Notes under the pieces: generated by a model
Seen by the model: only the letters and a program-made list of their open reading frames with translations
Told to the model about the DNA's origin: nothing
Databases searched by the model: none
Made by a program: the position numbers and the translations under genes
Shown: piece by piece, positions 44,917 to 54,341 of the stretch
How the letters are laid out: each line of letters starts with the position of its first letter
How positions within the stretch are numbered: the first letter of the stretch is position 1
NCBI RefSeq assembly: GCF_008973465.1
Contig: NZ_WBXN01000004.1
Location: 744,001 to 808,000, forward strand
Direction of reading: 5' to 3'
DNA length: 64,000 nucleotides
From: Streptomyces sp. SS1-1
Lineage (GTDB): Bacteria > Actinomycetota > Actinomycetes > Streptomycetales > Streptomycetaceae

Positions 44917-46337
44917 GGCCGTACGCCCTCCGTCGTGTCGCTGTCCGTGCGCTGGTCGTGGTGCGGGCCCTCGCGGTGTCCCGTCCCGGCGAGCGTACGG
45001 GGTGCCTCGCGCGCCCTCCGCACGACCCGCGCGCCGGCGCGGTCCGGGACGGCCACGGCGGCGAGGAGTCCGACGAGCGCGCCGACGAGGGTGTCGAGCA
45101 CCCGCTCGCCGATCAGGCGCCCGGGGTCCTGGAGTCCGGCGAACTCGGTGATCAGCAGGGCCATCGGCGTCACGCACACGCTGCCGAGCCAGTAGTTGCG
45201 GCCGATCAGGGCCTCGGCGCCGAAGTTCAGGGCGACGCAGCACAGGACGAGGGCGAGGCCGCCGAGGTGCGCGACGGGGACGAGGGCGGCGAAGAGGAGG
45301 ACGCCGAGGAGGTTGCCGACGACGCGCTGGATCCCCCGGCCCCAGGTGAGCGTGAAGCTGGCCTGGTAGAGGGAGGCGGCGGTCACCAGCGCCCAGTACG
45401 GGCGGCCGACCCCGAGCGCCAGGGAGGCGTACCCGGCGAACGCGCAGCCCAGGGCGGTGCGTGCGGCGATCCGGCCCAGCGGGCGGACTCGGGCCCACAG
45501 CGGGTCCCGTACGACGGGTTCGCCCCGGAGGAGCGTGCGGTCGTCGACCAGGGGCACGGGCCGGGTGCCGCGCACCTGGTGGGCCCAGTCGCGCAGCAGG
45601 TCCGGGTCGGCGTCGGCGGGGGCCGCGAGGGCGAGATCCGCGCGGTCCACGAGACGGCTCAGGGCGCGCCGGGCGTCGGTGGCGCGGCCGGCGCCGGCCA
45701 GGGCGTGCCGGGCGGTCGTCAGAGCGGTGGCGGCGAGGGCACGGTCGTGGTCGTCGCGGGACTCCGCGTACGTGGCGGCGGCGCGGAGCGCCGCCCCGGT
45801 GGCCCGGCGTTCCGGCCCGTGGGGGCGGAGCAGGCCGGGTGCCATGCCGACCAGCCAGGACCAGGCGCCGGCGGCGGCCCCCAGGGCGAGGTGCCCGGGG
45901 ACCTGACCGAGGGTCTGGGGCCCGAACAGGGCGGCGGTGCTGACGAACGTGAGGATGACGTGGCCGGGCGGGCCGATCCTGGTGGCGTCGCACAGCACCT
46001 TCTGGACGGCGGCCAGCACGGCGCCGACGGTGACGAGCACGACGGCGTCGTCGGTCAGCGAGGAGGCGACCAGGGCGGCGGCGAGGCCGGCGAGCATGCC
46101 GAGCAGCACCCACGCCAGGGTGCGGGCCCGGGCGGCGTAGGGGCGGTTGTGGGCGTACAGCGCGCACAGGGATCCGGCCATCGTGTACACCGCCAGGTCG
46201 AGCCGGCCCAGCGCCACCAGGGTGAGGTTGGGCGGGGCGACGGCGGCGACCACGCTCAGGGCGGGCTTGAACCAGATCTCCGGGGGCCGGCCGAGACGCA
46301 GTGCTCCGGCGACCGGAAGCGGAATTCGACTACTCAC
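44913..46337 (-). CDS. FUSC-family membrane protein (aromatic acid exporter-like)
   Basis: 474 residues. Two clusters of hydrophobic helices (about 50-175 and 315-430) separated by a long cytosolic part, the layout of the FUSC/YccS/AaeB group. The second cluster carries the pattern RTALGCAFAGYASLALGVGRPYW and LTWGRGIQRVVGNLLG, typical of the family. Expected to export organic acids or toxic aromatics by proton exchange, but most members are untested. GTG start at 46337. First gene of the FUSC-MarR unit. Confidence 0.85.
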   Translation of the reverse strand: MSSRIPLPVAGALRLGRPPEIWFKPALSVVAAVAPPNLTLVALGRLDLAVYTMAGSLCALYAHNRPYAARARTLAWVLLGMLAGLAAALVASSLTDDAVVLVTVGAVLAAVQKVLCDATRIGPPGHVILTFVSTAALFGPQTLGQVPGHLALGAAAGAWSWLVGMAPGLLRPHGPERRATGAALRAAATYAESRDDHDRALAATALTTARHALAGAGRATDARRALSRLVDRADLALAAPADADPDLLRDWAHQVRGTRPVPLVDDRTLLRGEPVVRDPLWARVRPLGRIAARTALGCAFAGYASLALGVGRPYWALVTAASLYQASFTLTWGRGIQRVVGNLLGVLLFAALVPVAHLGGLALVLCCVALNFGAEALIGRNYWLGSVCVTPMALLITEFAGLQDPGRLIGERVLDTLVGALVGLLAAVAVPDRAGARVVRRAREAPRTLAGTGHREGPHHDQRTDSDTTEGVRP

Positions 46338-46350
46338 TTCATTACTTTAG

Positions 46351-46365
46351 CGAGTGTTTTACTCG
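46351..46365. promoter_or_regulatory. Inverted repeat CGAGT-GTTTT-ACTCG, candidate MarR site
   Basis: Lies 14 bp upstream of the FUSC-MarR unit in a short AT-rich stretch that should hold the promoter. MarR-family regulators usually bind such AT-centred inverted repeats at their own promoter. Confidence 0.5.
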
Positions 46366-46481
46366 TGAATCAAATGCGGGTGCTCCGCCGAACGCTCCCC
46401 GTGTACACCTCTGCGCCCGCGTGGCCCCCGTCCGGCCCGGGCATCGACGCACTGTCCGGACCGTCGAGCGGGGAGGTGCGC

Positions 46482-47024
46482 GTGCACGGACCGGCTTCGC
46501 CCGGCTGGCTGCTGGTCGCGCTGTGTGCGATCACCGGCGCCTACTGTCTGCTGCGGATGCGCAGCACCGTCGAGGAGCAGCGCCGGGCCGCGGGTGGTGA
46601 GGCGCTGATGGGGTTCGGGATGGCCGCGATGGCGGTGCCCGCCGCGGTCTTCACGCCTCCCGCCTGGACCTGGCCCGGCTACGCGGCCGTGTTCGGCGCC
46701 GCGGCCCTGCACGCCCTGTGGTCGGCGCGGGCCGGCGGACACCATCTGCACCACCTCGTGGGGGCCGTGGCCATGGTCTACATGTCCCTGGTGATGGCCG
46801 CCGCGCCAGGGGGTGGCCACGGCGGGCACGGCGACGCGGGTGTCCCGCTGCTGACGGGTGTGCTGCTCGCCTACTTCACGGGCTATGTGCTGCTGTCCGG
46901 CGTCCGGCTGGTGCCGGTCACGGCGGGCGGGCCGGGCGTCGGCTGGGGCGATCGCCCGGAACTGGCGCGCGCCTGCCGGCTGTCCATGGGGATCGCCATG
47001 CTGGCGATGCTGCTGACCCTCTGA
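46482..47024 (+). CDS. DUF5134 membrane protein
   Basis: 180 residues from GTG 46482, chosen because GGGGAGG lies 6 bp upstream and the hydrophobic core starts directly (ASPGWLLVALCAITGAYCLL). Five or so membrane helices, with a His-rich loop (HHLHHL, then GGGHGGHGD) and the EALMGFGMAAMAVPAAVF segment that I associate with actinobacterial DUF5134 proteins. The His-rich loop may bind copper or another metal; this is only inferred. Divergent from FUSC-MarR. Confidence 0.8.
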   Translation: MHGPASPGWLLVALCAITGAYCLLRMRSTVEEQRRAAGGEALMGFGMAAMAVPAAVFTPPAWTWPGYAAVFGAAALHALWSARAGGHHLHHLVGAVAMVYMSLVMAAAPGGGHGGHGDAGVPLLTGVLLAYFTGYVLLSGVRLVPVTAGGPGVGWGDRPELARACRLSMGIAMLAMLLTL

Positions 47025-47190
47025 GCGCGCTGTCGGGTGCCCGGACGGAACGGCACGGGTACGCCGGGCCACCGGGGGTATGCGGTGGCCACGGTGTTCA
47101 TCCTGGGGCGGCCGGGATCGCCCGCGGCGCGTGCCGTGGACGCCACCCCGGATGCTGGAGTCCGCCCCACGAGTCGGCGAGGATCCCCGC

Positions 47191-47895
47191 ATGCCCACCC
47201 CGTCCGTCGCGTCCCCGCCCCGCCCGAGTGCCGAGCGCGCGGTGTCCGGCTGGGCGGGTGCGCTCGCCCTCGCCTCGGCGCTGCTGCTCGCCCTGGTCGC
47301 CCTCCGCTGGCACCCGCTCATGGCGTTCGACGGCTCCGTCGCGGACACCACGCACCGCTGGGCCGTCGACGAACCGGGGCTGACGCATGTCGTCCGCATC
47401 CTGACGGACTGGGTGTGGGACCCGTGGACGATGCGGTTCGTGACCTTCGTGGCCGCGATCTGGCTGGTGTGGCGCCGGGCCGCCCGCTGGACGGCCATAT
47501 GGCTGGTGGTCACATGTGCGCTGGCCACACTGGTCCAGCAGACACTGAAGGCCGCCGTCGACCGGCCCCGCCCCACCTGGCCCGACCCCGTGGACTCCGC
47601 CCACTTCGCCGCCTACCCGTCCGGGCACGCGATGACGGCGACGGTCGTCTGCGGCCTTCTGCTGTGGCTCCTGCACCGGTACGGGGTGGCCGGGCCCCTC
47701 TGGCACACGGCGGTCGCCGTGGCGGCCGTGTCCGTGACCGGCGTCGGCCTGACCCGGATCTGGCTAGGCGTCCACTGGACGTCGGACGTGCTGGGGGGCT
47801 GGCTGCTGGGCGCCCTGGTGGTGGCGCTGGCGGTGGGGGTGGACCTGCGCCGGACACGAGACTGGGCGGAGCCGGCCGACGAGGCGCACACCTGA
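47191..47895 (+). CDS. PAP2-family phosphatase
   Basis: 234 residues, six membrane helices. The three-part phosphatase motif is complete: KAAVDRPRP (K-x6-RP form), YPSGHAM, and TRIWLGVHWTSDVLGG (R-x5-H-x3-D). Likely dephosphorylates a lipid phosphate such as undecaprenyl pyrophosphate or phosphatidic acid at the outer face. ATG 47191. Followed 73 bp later by the frameshifted HAD gene. Confidence 0.92.
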   Translation: MPTPSVASPPRPSAERAVSGWAGALALASALLLALVALRWHPLMAFDGSVADTTHRWAVDEPGLTHVVRILTDWVWDPWTMRFVTFVAAIWLVWRRAARWTAIWLVVTCALATLVQQTLKAAVDRPRPTWPDPVDSAHFAAYPSGHAMTATVVCGLLLWLLHRYGVAGPLWHTAVAVAAVSVTGVGLTRIWLGVHWTSDVLGGWLLGALVVALAVGVDLRRTRDWAEPADEAHT

Positions 47896-47968
47896 CTTCC
47901 CCCGGCACCGCCCACCCCCTGGCGCGAACTCGTCTCACCGCACCAGCAGGCCACCTACGCTCACCCCC

Positions 47969-48657
47969 ATGACCGCAGTGCTGTTCGACTTCTCCGGGAC
48001 GCTCTTCCGCGTCGAGTCCACCGAGTCATGGCTGCGCGGCACGCTCGCCGAGGCCCGCCGGGACCTCCCGAGGACGAGCTGCTGGAGGCGGCGCGGGCCC
48101 TGGAGGAGATGGGCGCGCTGCCCGGCGGGGCCCCGCCCTCCTGGCTCCCCGAGGAGGTCGCCAGCGTGTGGGGCGCGCGCGACACGAGCGAGGAGCTGCA
48201 CCGGGCCGCGTACACCGGCCTCTCCCGGCAGGTGCCGCTGCCGGACGAGCGGCTGCACGACCTGCTGTACGACCGGCACATGACCCCGGCCGCCTGGGCG
48301 CCCTACCCGGACGCGGGCGACGTGCTGCGGGCGCTGCGCGATCGCGGAGTGGGCGTCGCGGTGGTCAGCAACATCGGCTGGGATCTGCGCCCGGTGTTCC
48401 GGGCCCATGGACTCGACCCCTATATCGATGCCTACGTCCTGTCCTTCGAGCACGGTGTCCAGAAGCCGGATCGCCGTCTGTTCACGGTGGCCTGCGAGGC
48501 GCTCGGCGCCGATCCCCGGGACGTCGTCATGGTCGGTGACAGCCGGCGTGCGGACGGTGGGGCGGCGGCCCTGGGCTGCACGGTGCACTTCGTGGACCAT
48601 CTCCCGACGACCGAGCGCCCGGACGCCCTGCTGCCGGTACTCGACCTCGTGGGCTGA
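47969..48657 (+). pseudogene. HAD-family hydrolase, interrupted by a frameshift
   Basis: The N-terminal part from ATG 47969 (MTAVLFDFSGTLFRVEST, with the DxxGT-type catalytic motif) is in one frame; the rest, from about GPPEDELLEAARALEEMG to VLDLVG, is in another and ends at 48657. The later part holds the other HAD motifs: VAVVSNIGWDLRP, a Lys in HGVQKPDRRLF and VMVGDSRRADGG. The shift falls near 48060-48075, around the CTCCCGAGG stretch; one more C there would give RRDLPEDELLEAA in a continuous frame of about 230 residues. So a one-base loss, a sequencing error, or less likely a programmed -1 shift. Confidence 0.82.
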
Positions 48658-48801
48658 GACGCACTCCGCACCCGACTCGGGCGACGCGGTCCTCGAACAC
48701 GGACAGTGCCTAGCCCGCCCTGGACGATCCCCCGCGTCGCCCAGGGCGGACGACATGGCCCGGCCGGGCACGGCGGCGCCGGACGGGACGTGCTGAGTAT
48801 A

Positions 48802-48822
48802 GTTGGCTGGCAGCCAGTCAAC
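48802..48822. promoter_or_regulatory. Inverted repeat GTTGGCTGG-CAG-CCAGTCAAC
   Basis: 9-bp arms with one mismatch, 14 bp upstream of the TetR gene at 48837 and overlapping its expected -10 (GTATAGT at 48797-48803). Probably the autoregulatory operator. Confidence 0.7.
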
Positions 48823-48836
48823 GCAGGAGTTACAGG

Positions 48837-49523
48837 ATGTCCCCGCGCAGCGCCTCGGTCAATGAAGAGTTGCGGCGGCGTTCCCGGGAGCGGCTTCTGC
48901 AGGCGGCGGTGGAGCTGGTCGGTGAGCGCGGGTTCGACGCGACCACCCTGGGCGACATCGCGGACCGGGCCGGCTCGGCGCGCGGGCTGGTGTCGTACTA
49001 CTTCCCCGGCAAGCGGCAGTTGGTGCAGTCGGCCGTGCACCGGCTGATGCACCGGACGCTGGAGGAGGCGCTGGAGCGCGAGCCCCGTACCGAGGACGGC
49101 CGGGAGCGGCTGGCCCGTGCCATCGACGCCGTCCTCGGCCTGGCGACGGACCGGCCGGTGCTGATGCGTCAGCACATGGCGGGCATCCTGCAGGCGGAGG
49201 GCTTCGTGCAGTGCCCGGAGCAGCGGCGGCTGGCGGAGCTGCTGCGGGAGACCTGTGAGCGGTACGGCTCGCGGGACGTCGACGCGGACTATCCGATGCT
49301 GCGGGCCCTGCTGATGGGCGCGGTGTTCGCGGCCCTGGTGCCCGGGGTGCCGATGCCGGTTCCGGTGCTGCGGGCGGAGCTGTTCAAGCGCTACCGGCTG
49401 GACTGGGAGATGGGTGTCCCGCCGGACGCGGGAGCCGCTTCCGGCGGGACGTGCGACCAGGATCTGTCGCGGTTCTTCGCTACCGGGGGCGACCCCGGCC
49501 GCGCCGAGGGTCAGTCGAAGTAG
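48837..49523 (+). CDS. TetR-family transcriptional regulator
   Basis: 228 residues. DNA-binding part: RRRSRERLLQAAVELVGERG, then TTLGDIADRAGSARGLVSYY with the recognition helix ending in YYFPGKRQLV. The C-terminal domain resembles the TetR_C group of stand-alone repressors; a Gly/Asp-rich tail follows. ATG 48837, GGAGTTACAGG upstream. An operator-like inverted repeat overlaps its promoter. Its 3' end overlaps the convergent LVIVD-repeat gene by 13 bp. Confidence 0.92.
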   Translation: MSPRSASVNEELRRRSRERLLQAAVELVGERGFDATTLGDIADRAGSARGLVSYYFPGKRQLVQSAVHRLMHRTLEEALEREPRTEDGRERLARAIDAVLGLATDRPVLMRQHMAGILQAEGFVQCPEQRRLAELLRETCERYGSRDVDADYPMLRALLMGAVFAALVPGVPMPVPVLRAELFKRYRLDWEMGVPPDAGAASGGTCDQDLSRFFATGGDPGRAEGQSK

Positions 49524-51007
49524 TCGGGCTGGGTCTGGACGTTGAGTTCACGCAGGTGGACGCGGCGGGCCGGGTCCGTGCGGCGGTCGTCCAGCTTCAG
49601 GACGTCGAGGCCGCGCGCGATCTCGTTCGAGTAGATGTAGCCGTTGTAGTAGTACGCCGACCACGAGCCCGCGACCTGCAGGGTGTCCGTGGTCAGGGGG
49701 CCGCGGTCGAAGTAGGCGATCTCCTTCGGGCGCTTGGAGTCGGTGAAGTCCCAGACCGAGAGGCCGCCCTGGTACCAGGCCTGGACCATGATGTCCTTGC
49801 CCTTGACGGGGATCAGGGAGCCGTTGTGCGCCACGCAGTTCTCGGTGTCCGCCTGGTGCCGGGGGATCTTGAAGTAGCTGCGGAAGACGAGCTTGCGCTT
49901 GTCGCCCTTGCCAACGATGTCGTAGATGCCGTCGGCCCCGCGGTTCGGCCCGATCTCCGCGTTGCAGGTGGCCGCGCCGCCGCCGCCGAGCTCGTCGGTG
50001 AAGACGACCTTGTTCGCCTTCTGGTTGAAGGTCGCCGAGTGCCAGAACGCGAAGTTCACGTCGTCCCGGACCTGGTCGATGACCTTCGGGCGCTCCGGGT
50101 TCTTGATCGACATCAGGATGCCGTCGCCCATGCAGGCGCCGGCCGCCAGGTCCTCGGACGGCAGGACCGTGAGGTCGTGGCAGCCCGTGGTCTTGCTGAC
50201 ACGGCCCGGGATGCCGGGGTTGCCGCCACCGTCGGGGCCTTCACCGGGGAAGAGCACCGGGAAGTCGATGACCGCCGCCTTCTGCGGTGCGTTGCGCGGC
50301 ACCTTGATCACGGAGATGCCGTCGTGCGGCGGCCGGCAGTCCGGGTAGGAGGCGTCGGGCGAGTACGAGGAGACGTAGATGTAGACGTTCTTGCGCTCGG
50401 GAACGAGCGTGTGGGTGTGCGAGCCGCACGCGGTCTCGACGGCGGCCACGTACTTCGGGTTGCGCTTGTCCTTGATGTCGAAGACCTTCATGCCCTCCCA
50501 CGACGACTTCTCGGTGGCGGGCTGGGTGGTGCTGTTGCAACTGCTGTCGCTGCGCGAGGAGTCGGTGGACAGGAAGAGGAGGTCGCCGGAGACGGAGATG
50601 TCGTTCTGCGAGCCGGGGCACAGGACCTGCGCGACGGTCTTCGGGGCCTTCGGGTTGCTGATGTCGAAGATGCGGAAGCCGTCGTAGTTGCCCGCGAAGG
50701 CGTACTTGCCCTGGAAGGCGAGGTCGGAGTTGAGGCCCTGGAGGGCGTCCTTGGGGACGTTCGCCAGGTGCCGGATGTTGGCGGAGCGCACGATGTCGTC
50801 GGGGCCGGGCGCCTTGCCGTTCTTGAGCGCCTCGCGCACCTCGGCCCGCGTGCTGTCGGAGACCTTCTGCTCCTGGGCGGGCCCGTCCCCGGGGTCGGGG
50901 GTCGCGGTCGCCGGCTGTGCGGTGAGCAGCGCGCCCAGGAGTCCGGCGGCGACGGCCACGACTCCCAGGTGTCTGCGGCGGGTTCGGGGATCTCTGAACA
51001 GGATCAC
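49511..51007 (-). CDS. Secreted LVIVD-repeat beta-propeller protein
   Basis: 498 residues from GTG 51007 (GGAGG upstream). Signal peptide VVAVAAGLLGALLTAQPATA (cleavage about 36). The mature part has repeated units of the form GxRIFDISNPKAPKTV, GMKVFDIKDKRNPKYVAAVE and GLSVWDFTDSKRPKEIAYF, the LVIVD repeat that builds a beta-propeller. Several cysteines are likely in disulphides. Probably an extracellular binding or enzyme scaffold; the ligand is unknown. Divergent from the DUF305 lipoprotein, with 92 bp between. Confidence 0.88.
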   Translation of the reverse strand: MILFRDPRTRRRHLGVVAVAAGLLGALLTAQPATATPDPGDGPAQEQKVSDSTRAEVREALKNGKAPGPDDIVRSANIRHLANVPKDALQGLNSDLAFQGKYAFAGNYDGFRIFDISNPKAPKTVAQVLCPGSQNDISVSGDLLFLSTDSSRSDSSCNSTTQPATEKSSWEGMKVFDIKDKRNPKYVAAVETACGSHTHTLVPERKNVYIYVSSYSPDASYPDCRPPHDGISVIKVPRNAPQKAAVIDFPVLFPGEGPDGGGNPGIPGRVSKTTGCHDLTVLPSEDLAAGACMGDGILMSIKNPERPKVIDQVRDDVNFAFWHSATFNQKANKVVFTDELGGGGAATCNAEIGPNRGADGIYDIVGKGDKRKLVFRSYFKIPRHQADTENCVAHNGSLIPVKGKDIMVQAWYQGGLSVWDFTDSKRPKEIAYFDRGPLTTDTLQVAGSWSAYYYNGYIYSNEIARGLDVLKLDDRRTDPARRVHLRELNVQTQPDYFD

Positions 51008-51099
51008 TGTTTTCCTCCCTCGTGCCGTTCACTGGAACGGTTCACGCACGCCCGAGTATCGTCGCAGTCATGCCCATATCAAAAGGGGACCAGGCACAT

Positions 51100-51753
51100 G
51101 TGACACCGACTTCATCGCGCCGGGCCCGCGTCGCCCTGGCCGCGGCCGCCCTCGTGGCCGTGCTCGCCGGCTGCGACTCCGGCACCGACGCCAAGTCGCC
51201 CGCGTACAGCGGGCCTTCGGTGATCGTGCCTGGTGAACCGGGTGAACCGAACAAGGTGCTGTCCGCCGAGGAGGCCGCCCGGCAGCGCGCCGAGGACGAC
51301 TCCCCCAACTCCGCGGACGTCGACTACGCGCGCATGATGATCCAGCACCATGAGCAGGCCCTGGTGATGACCGAACTCGTGCCGAAGCGCGCCGAGTCAG
51401 CGAAGGTGAAGAAGCTCGCCGCGCGGATCGCCGCCGCGCAGGGTCCCGAGATCGACGCGATGAAGGGCTGGCTGAAGACCCACGGCAAGGACACGCGGGC
51501 CGAGGGCCACGAGCACGCGCACACGCCGATGCCCGGCATGGCGACCGACGCCCAGCTCGCCACGTTGCGGGCCGCGCGCGGGAAGGCGTTCGACGAGCTG
51601 TTCCTGACGCTGATGATCACCCATCACGACGGGGCGATCACCATGGCCACGGACGTGAAGGCGCAGGGCAACAACATCCAGGTCGAGGAGATGGCGGACG
51701 ACGTCGTCGCGCAGCAGACGACGGAGATCTCCCGGATGCGGGACCTGCTCTGA
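51100..51753 (+). CDS. DUF305 lipoprotein
   Basis: 217 residues from GTG 51100 (AGGGGACC about 10 bp upstream; ATG 51070 also in frame). Lipoprotein signal with lipobox LAGC (VALAAAALVAVLAGC). The DUF305 domain has the two His-rich motifs YARMMIQHHEQALVM and FLTLMITHHDGAITMA in a ferritin-like helical arrangement, with EHAHTPMPGM between. Such proteins are thought to bind copper or other metals outside the membrane; direct proof is limited. It may share regulation with the divergent LVIVD gene. Confidence 0.88.
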   Translation: MTPTSSRRARVALAAAALVAVLAGCDSGTDAKSPAYSGPSVIVPGEPGEPNKVLSAEEAARQRAEDDSPNSADVDYARMMIQHHEQALVMTELVPKRAESAKVKKLAARIAAAQGPEIDAMKGWLKTHGKDTRAEGHEHAHTPMPGMATDAQLATLRAARGKAFDELFLTLMITHHDGAITMATDVKAQGNNIQVEEMADDVVAQQTTEISRMRDLL

Positions 51754-51775
51754 GGGAGCGCGCCGCCGACGCGTG

Positions 51776-52285
51776 TCAGCGGCGCGCGCGGCGCGGGGGC
51801 AGGAAGCCCGCGTCGCGCGCCTGCCCGATGAGCCGCAGCGACCGGCGCCGGCTGTGCCCGGTCGCGCCCATCACGGCGAGAACGGGGTCGGCGCCCCGTT
51901 CCTGGGCGTTGAGGTACTCCCGCGCGACCAGCCACTGCCCCTCGACGCCGAGCGGCCACTCCGGGCGCGCCCGGCTCGCCGGGGAGCCGTCGGGCCCGCG
52001 GCCCGTGACGCCGCACGCCTCGGAGAGCGGATCCTCGATCCAGTCGGCGAGCGCCGCGAGGTCGTCCAGCGAGAGCGCCGGTACGGCCCGGACGTCCTCC
52101 AGGTAGACGCCGCCGTCGCCGACCACGGCGACCGCGTCCACGTGTGCGCCGTCACCGAACTCCAACCGGACACCCAGCCACGAGGTGGCTCCGGCGCCGT
52201 CCCGCACTTCCCACGCGGGCCACACGGACACGGTGCCGTCTGTCGCACAACGATCGGAAAGATTAAGAAAGGATGCTTCCAGCAC
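51776..52285 (-). CDS. DUF6214-like cytosolic protein
   Basis: 169 residues if GTG 52285 is the start; the recognisable part begins at SVWPAWEVRDG (about 52228). Family blocks from memory: VYLEDVRAVPALSLDDLAAL, ADWIEDPLSEACG, EWPLGVEGQWLVAREYL, DPVLAVMGATGHSRRRSL and RLIGQARDAGFLPPRRARR. Actinobacterial, function unknown. The GHSRRRSLRLIGQAR end looks helix-turn-helix-like and basic, so nucleic-acid binding is possible but unproven. Ends 22 bp from the DUF305 gene. Confidence 0.72.
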   Translation of the reverse strand: MLEASFLNLSDRCATDGTVSVWPAWEVRDGAGATSWLGVRLEFGDGAHVDAVAVVGDGGVYLEDVRAVPALSLDDLAALADWIEDPLSEACGVTGRGPDGSPASRARPEWPLGVEGQWLVAREYLNAQERGADPVLAVMGATGHSRRRSLRLIGQARDAGFLPPRRARR

Positions 52286-52430
52286 ACACGCAACGTAACC
52301 GCATGATCACATTCCATAACGAACGAACACGCTCCCCGCGCGTGGGACAGCACCCTGTCAGCGGAGCGGCGGCGGTGCGATGCTGGAGTCGAGAGCGACT
52401 CCCGACCTTCCATGACCGAGGAGTTCCGCC

Positions 52431-53774
<1,344 letters not shown>

Positions 53775-53810
53775 GGCGATGCCCTCGACACCCTCACCGA
53801 CCGGCAGGGA

Positions 53811-53844
53811 CCTTCAGGCGCGGATCAGAGCCCTTCAGGCGCGG
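53811..53844. repeat. Direct repeat of CCTTCAGGCGCGG
   Basis: Two exact 13-bp copies, 21 bp apart (53811-53823 and 53832-53844). The second spans the stop of the ArsR gene. Likely a local duplication at the gene end. Confidence 0.75.
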
Positions 53845-54194
53845 CCCTCGCCGAGCCGCGCGGCCTGCCGCCCCGCCGCGTCCAGGAGGGCGTCGAGCAG
53901 GCCGGGGAAGAGGACGTCCAGGTCGTCCGCGCGCAGGCCGTTCATCTTCGCCGTGCCCCGGTAGATCTGCCGGATCACACCGCTCTCGCGCAGCACCCGG
54001 AAGTGGTGCGTGGTCGTGGACTTGGTGACGGGCAGGTCGAAGTGCGAGCACGACAGCTCCATGCCGACGGTCGCGAGCTCGCGCACGATCCGCAGGCGCA
54101 TCGGGTCGGACAGGGCGTGCAGCACGCCTTCGAGGCGGATCTCCTCGCGCGCCGGGTGCGGCAGGTCGCGGCTGCTGACGGCGGGGGTGGTCAC
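53835..54194 (-). CDS. ArsR-type winged-helix regulator
   Basis: 119 residues from ATG 54194. Winged-helix fold of the HTH_20/ArsR group: VLHALSDPMRLRIVRELATVG, then DLPVTKSTTTHHFRVLRESG as recognition helix and IRQIYRGTAKMNGL as wing. The metal-binding Cys pair of classical ArsR proteins is absent; a lone Cys is in LSCSHF. Divergent from the Old Yellow Enzyme gene, with symmetric sites in between, so it probably represses that gene. Confidence 0.9.
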   Translation of the reverse strand: MTTPAVSSRDLPHPAREEIRLEGVLHALSDPMRLRIVRELATVGMELSCSHFDLPVTKSTTTHHFRVLRESGVIRQIYRGTAKMNGLRADDLDVLFPGLLDALLDAAGRQAARLGEGRA

Positions 54195-54262
54195 GGCGGC
54201 TCCAGTTCGTCGGGTCCCCTGACGCGGTTTCCCTCACTCGGTTCCCGTCATTGTACGAGAGC

Positions 54263-54294
54263 CATCGTAGTTTGACATCCCCCGTACTACGATG
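54263..54294. promoter_or_regulatory. Inverted repeat CATCGTAG-N16-CTACGATG with TTGACA
   Basis: Perfect 8-bp arms (54263-54270 and 54287-54294) enclose TTGACA (54272-54277), a consensus -35 for the rightward OYE gene; TATCGT (54297-54302) is a possible -10 at 19 bp spacing. GTACGAG occurs on both sides (near 54253 and 54301). Likely the ArsR-type regulator's control region. Confidence 0.65.
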
Positions 54295-54341
54295 CCTATC
54301 GTACGAGTCGACCACCGGCCCCGTGACGAATGGAGTCCGCC

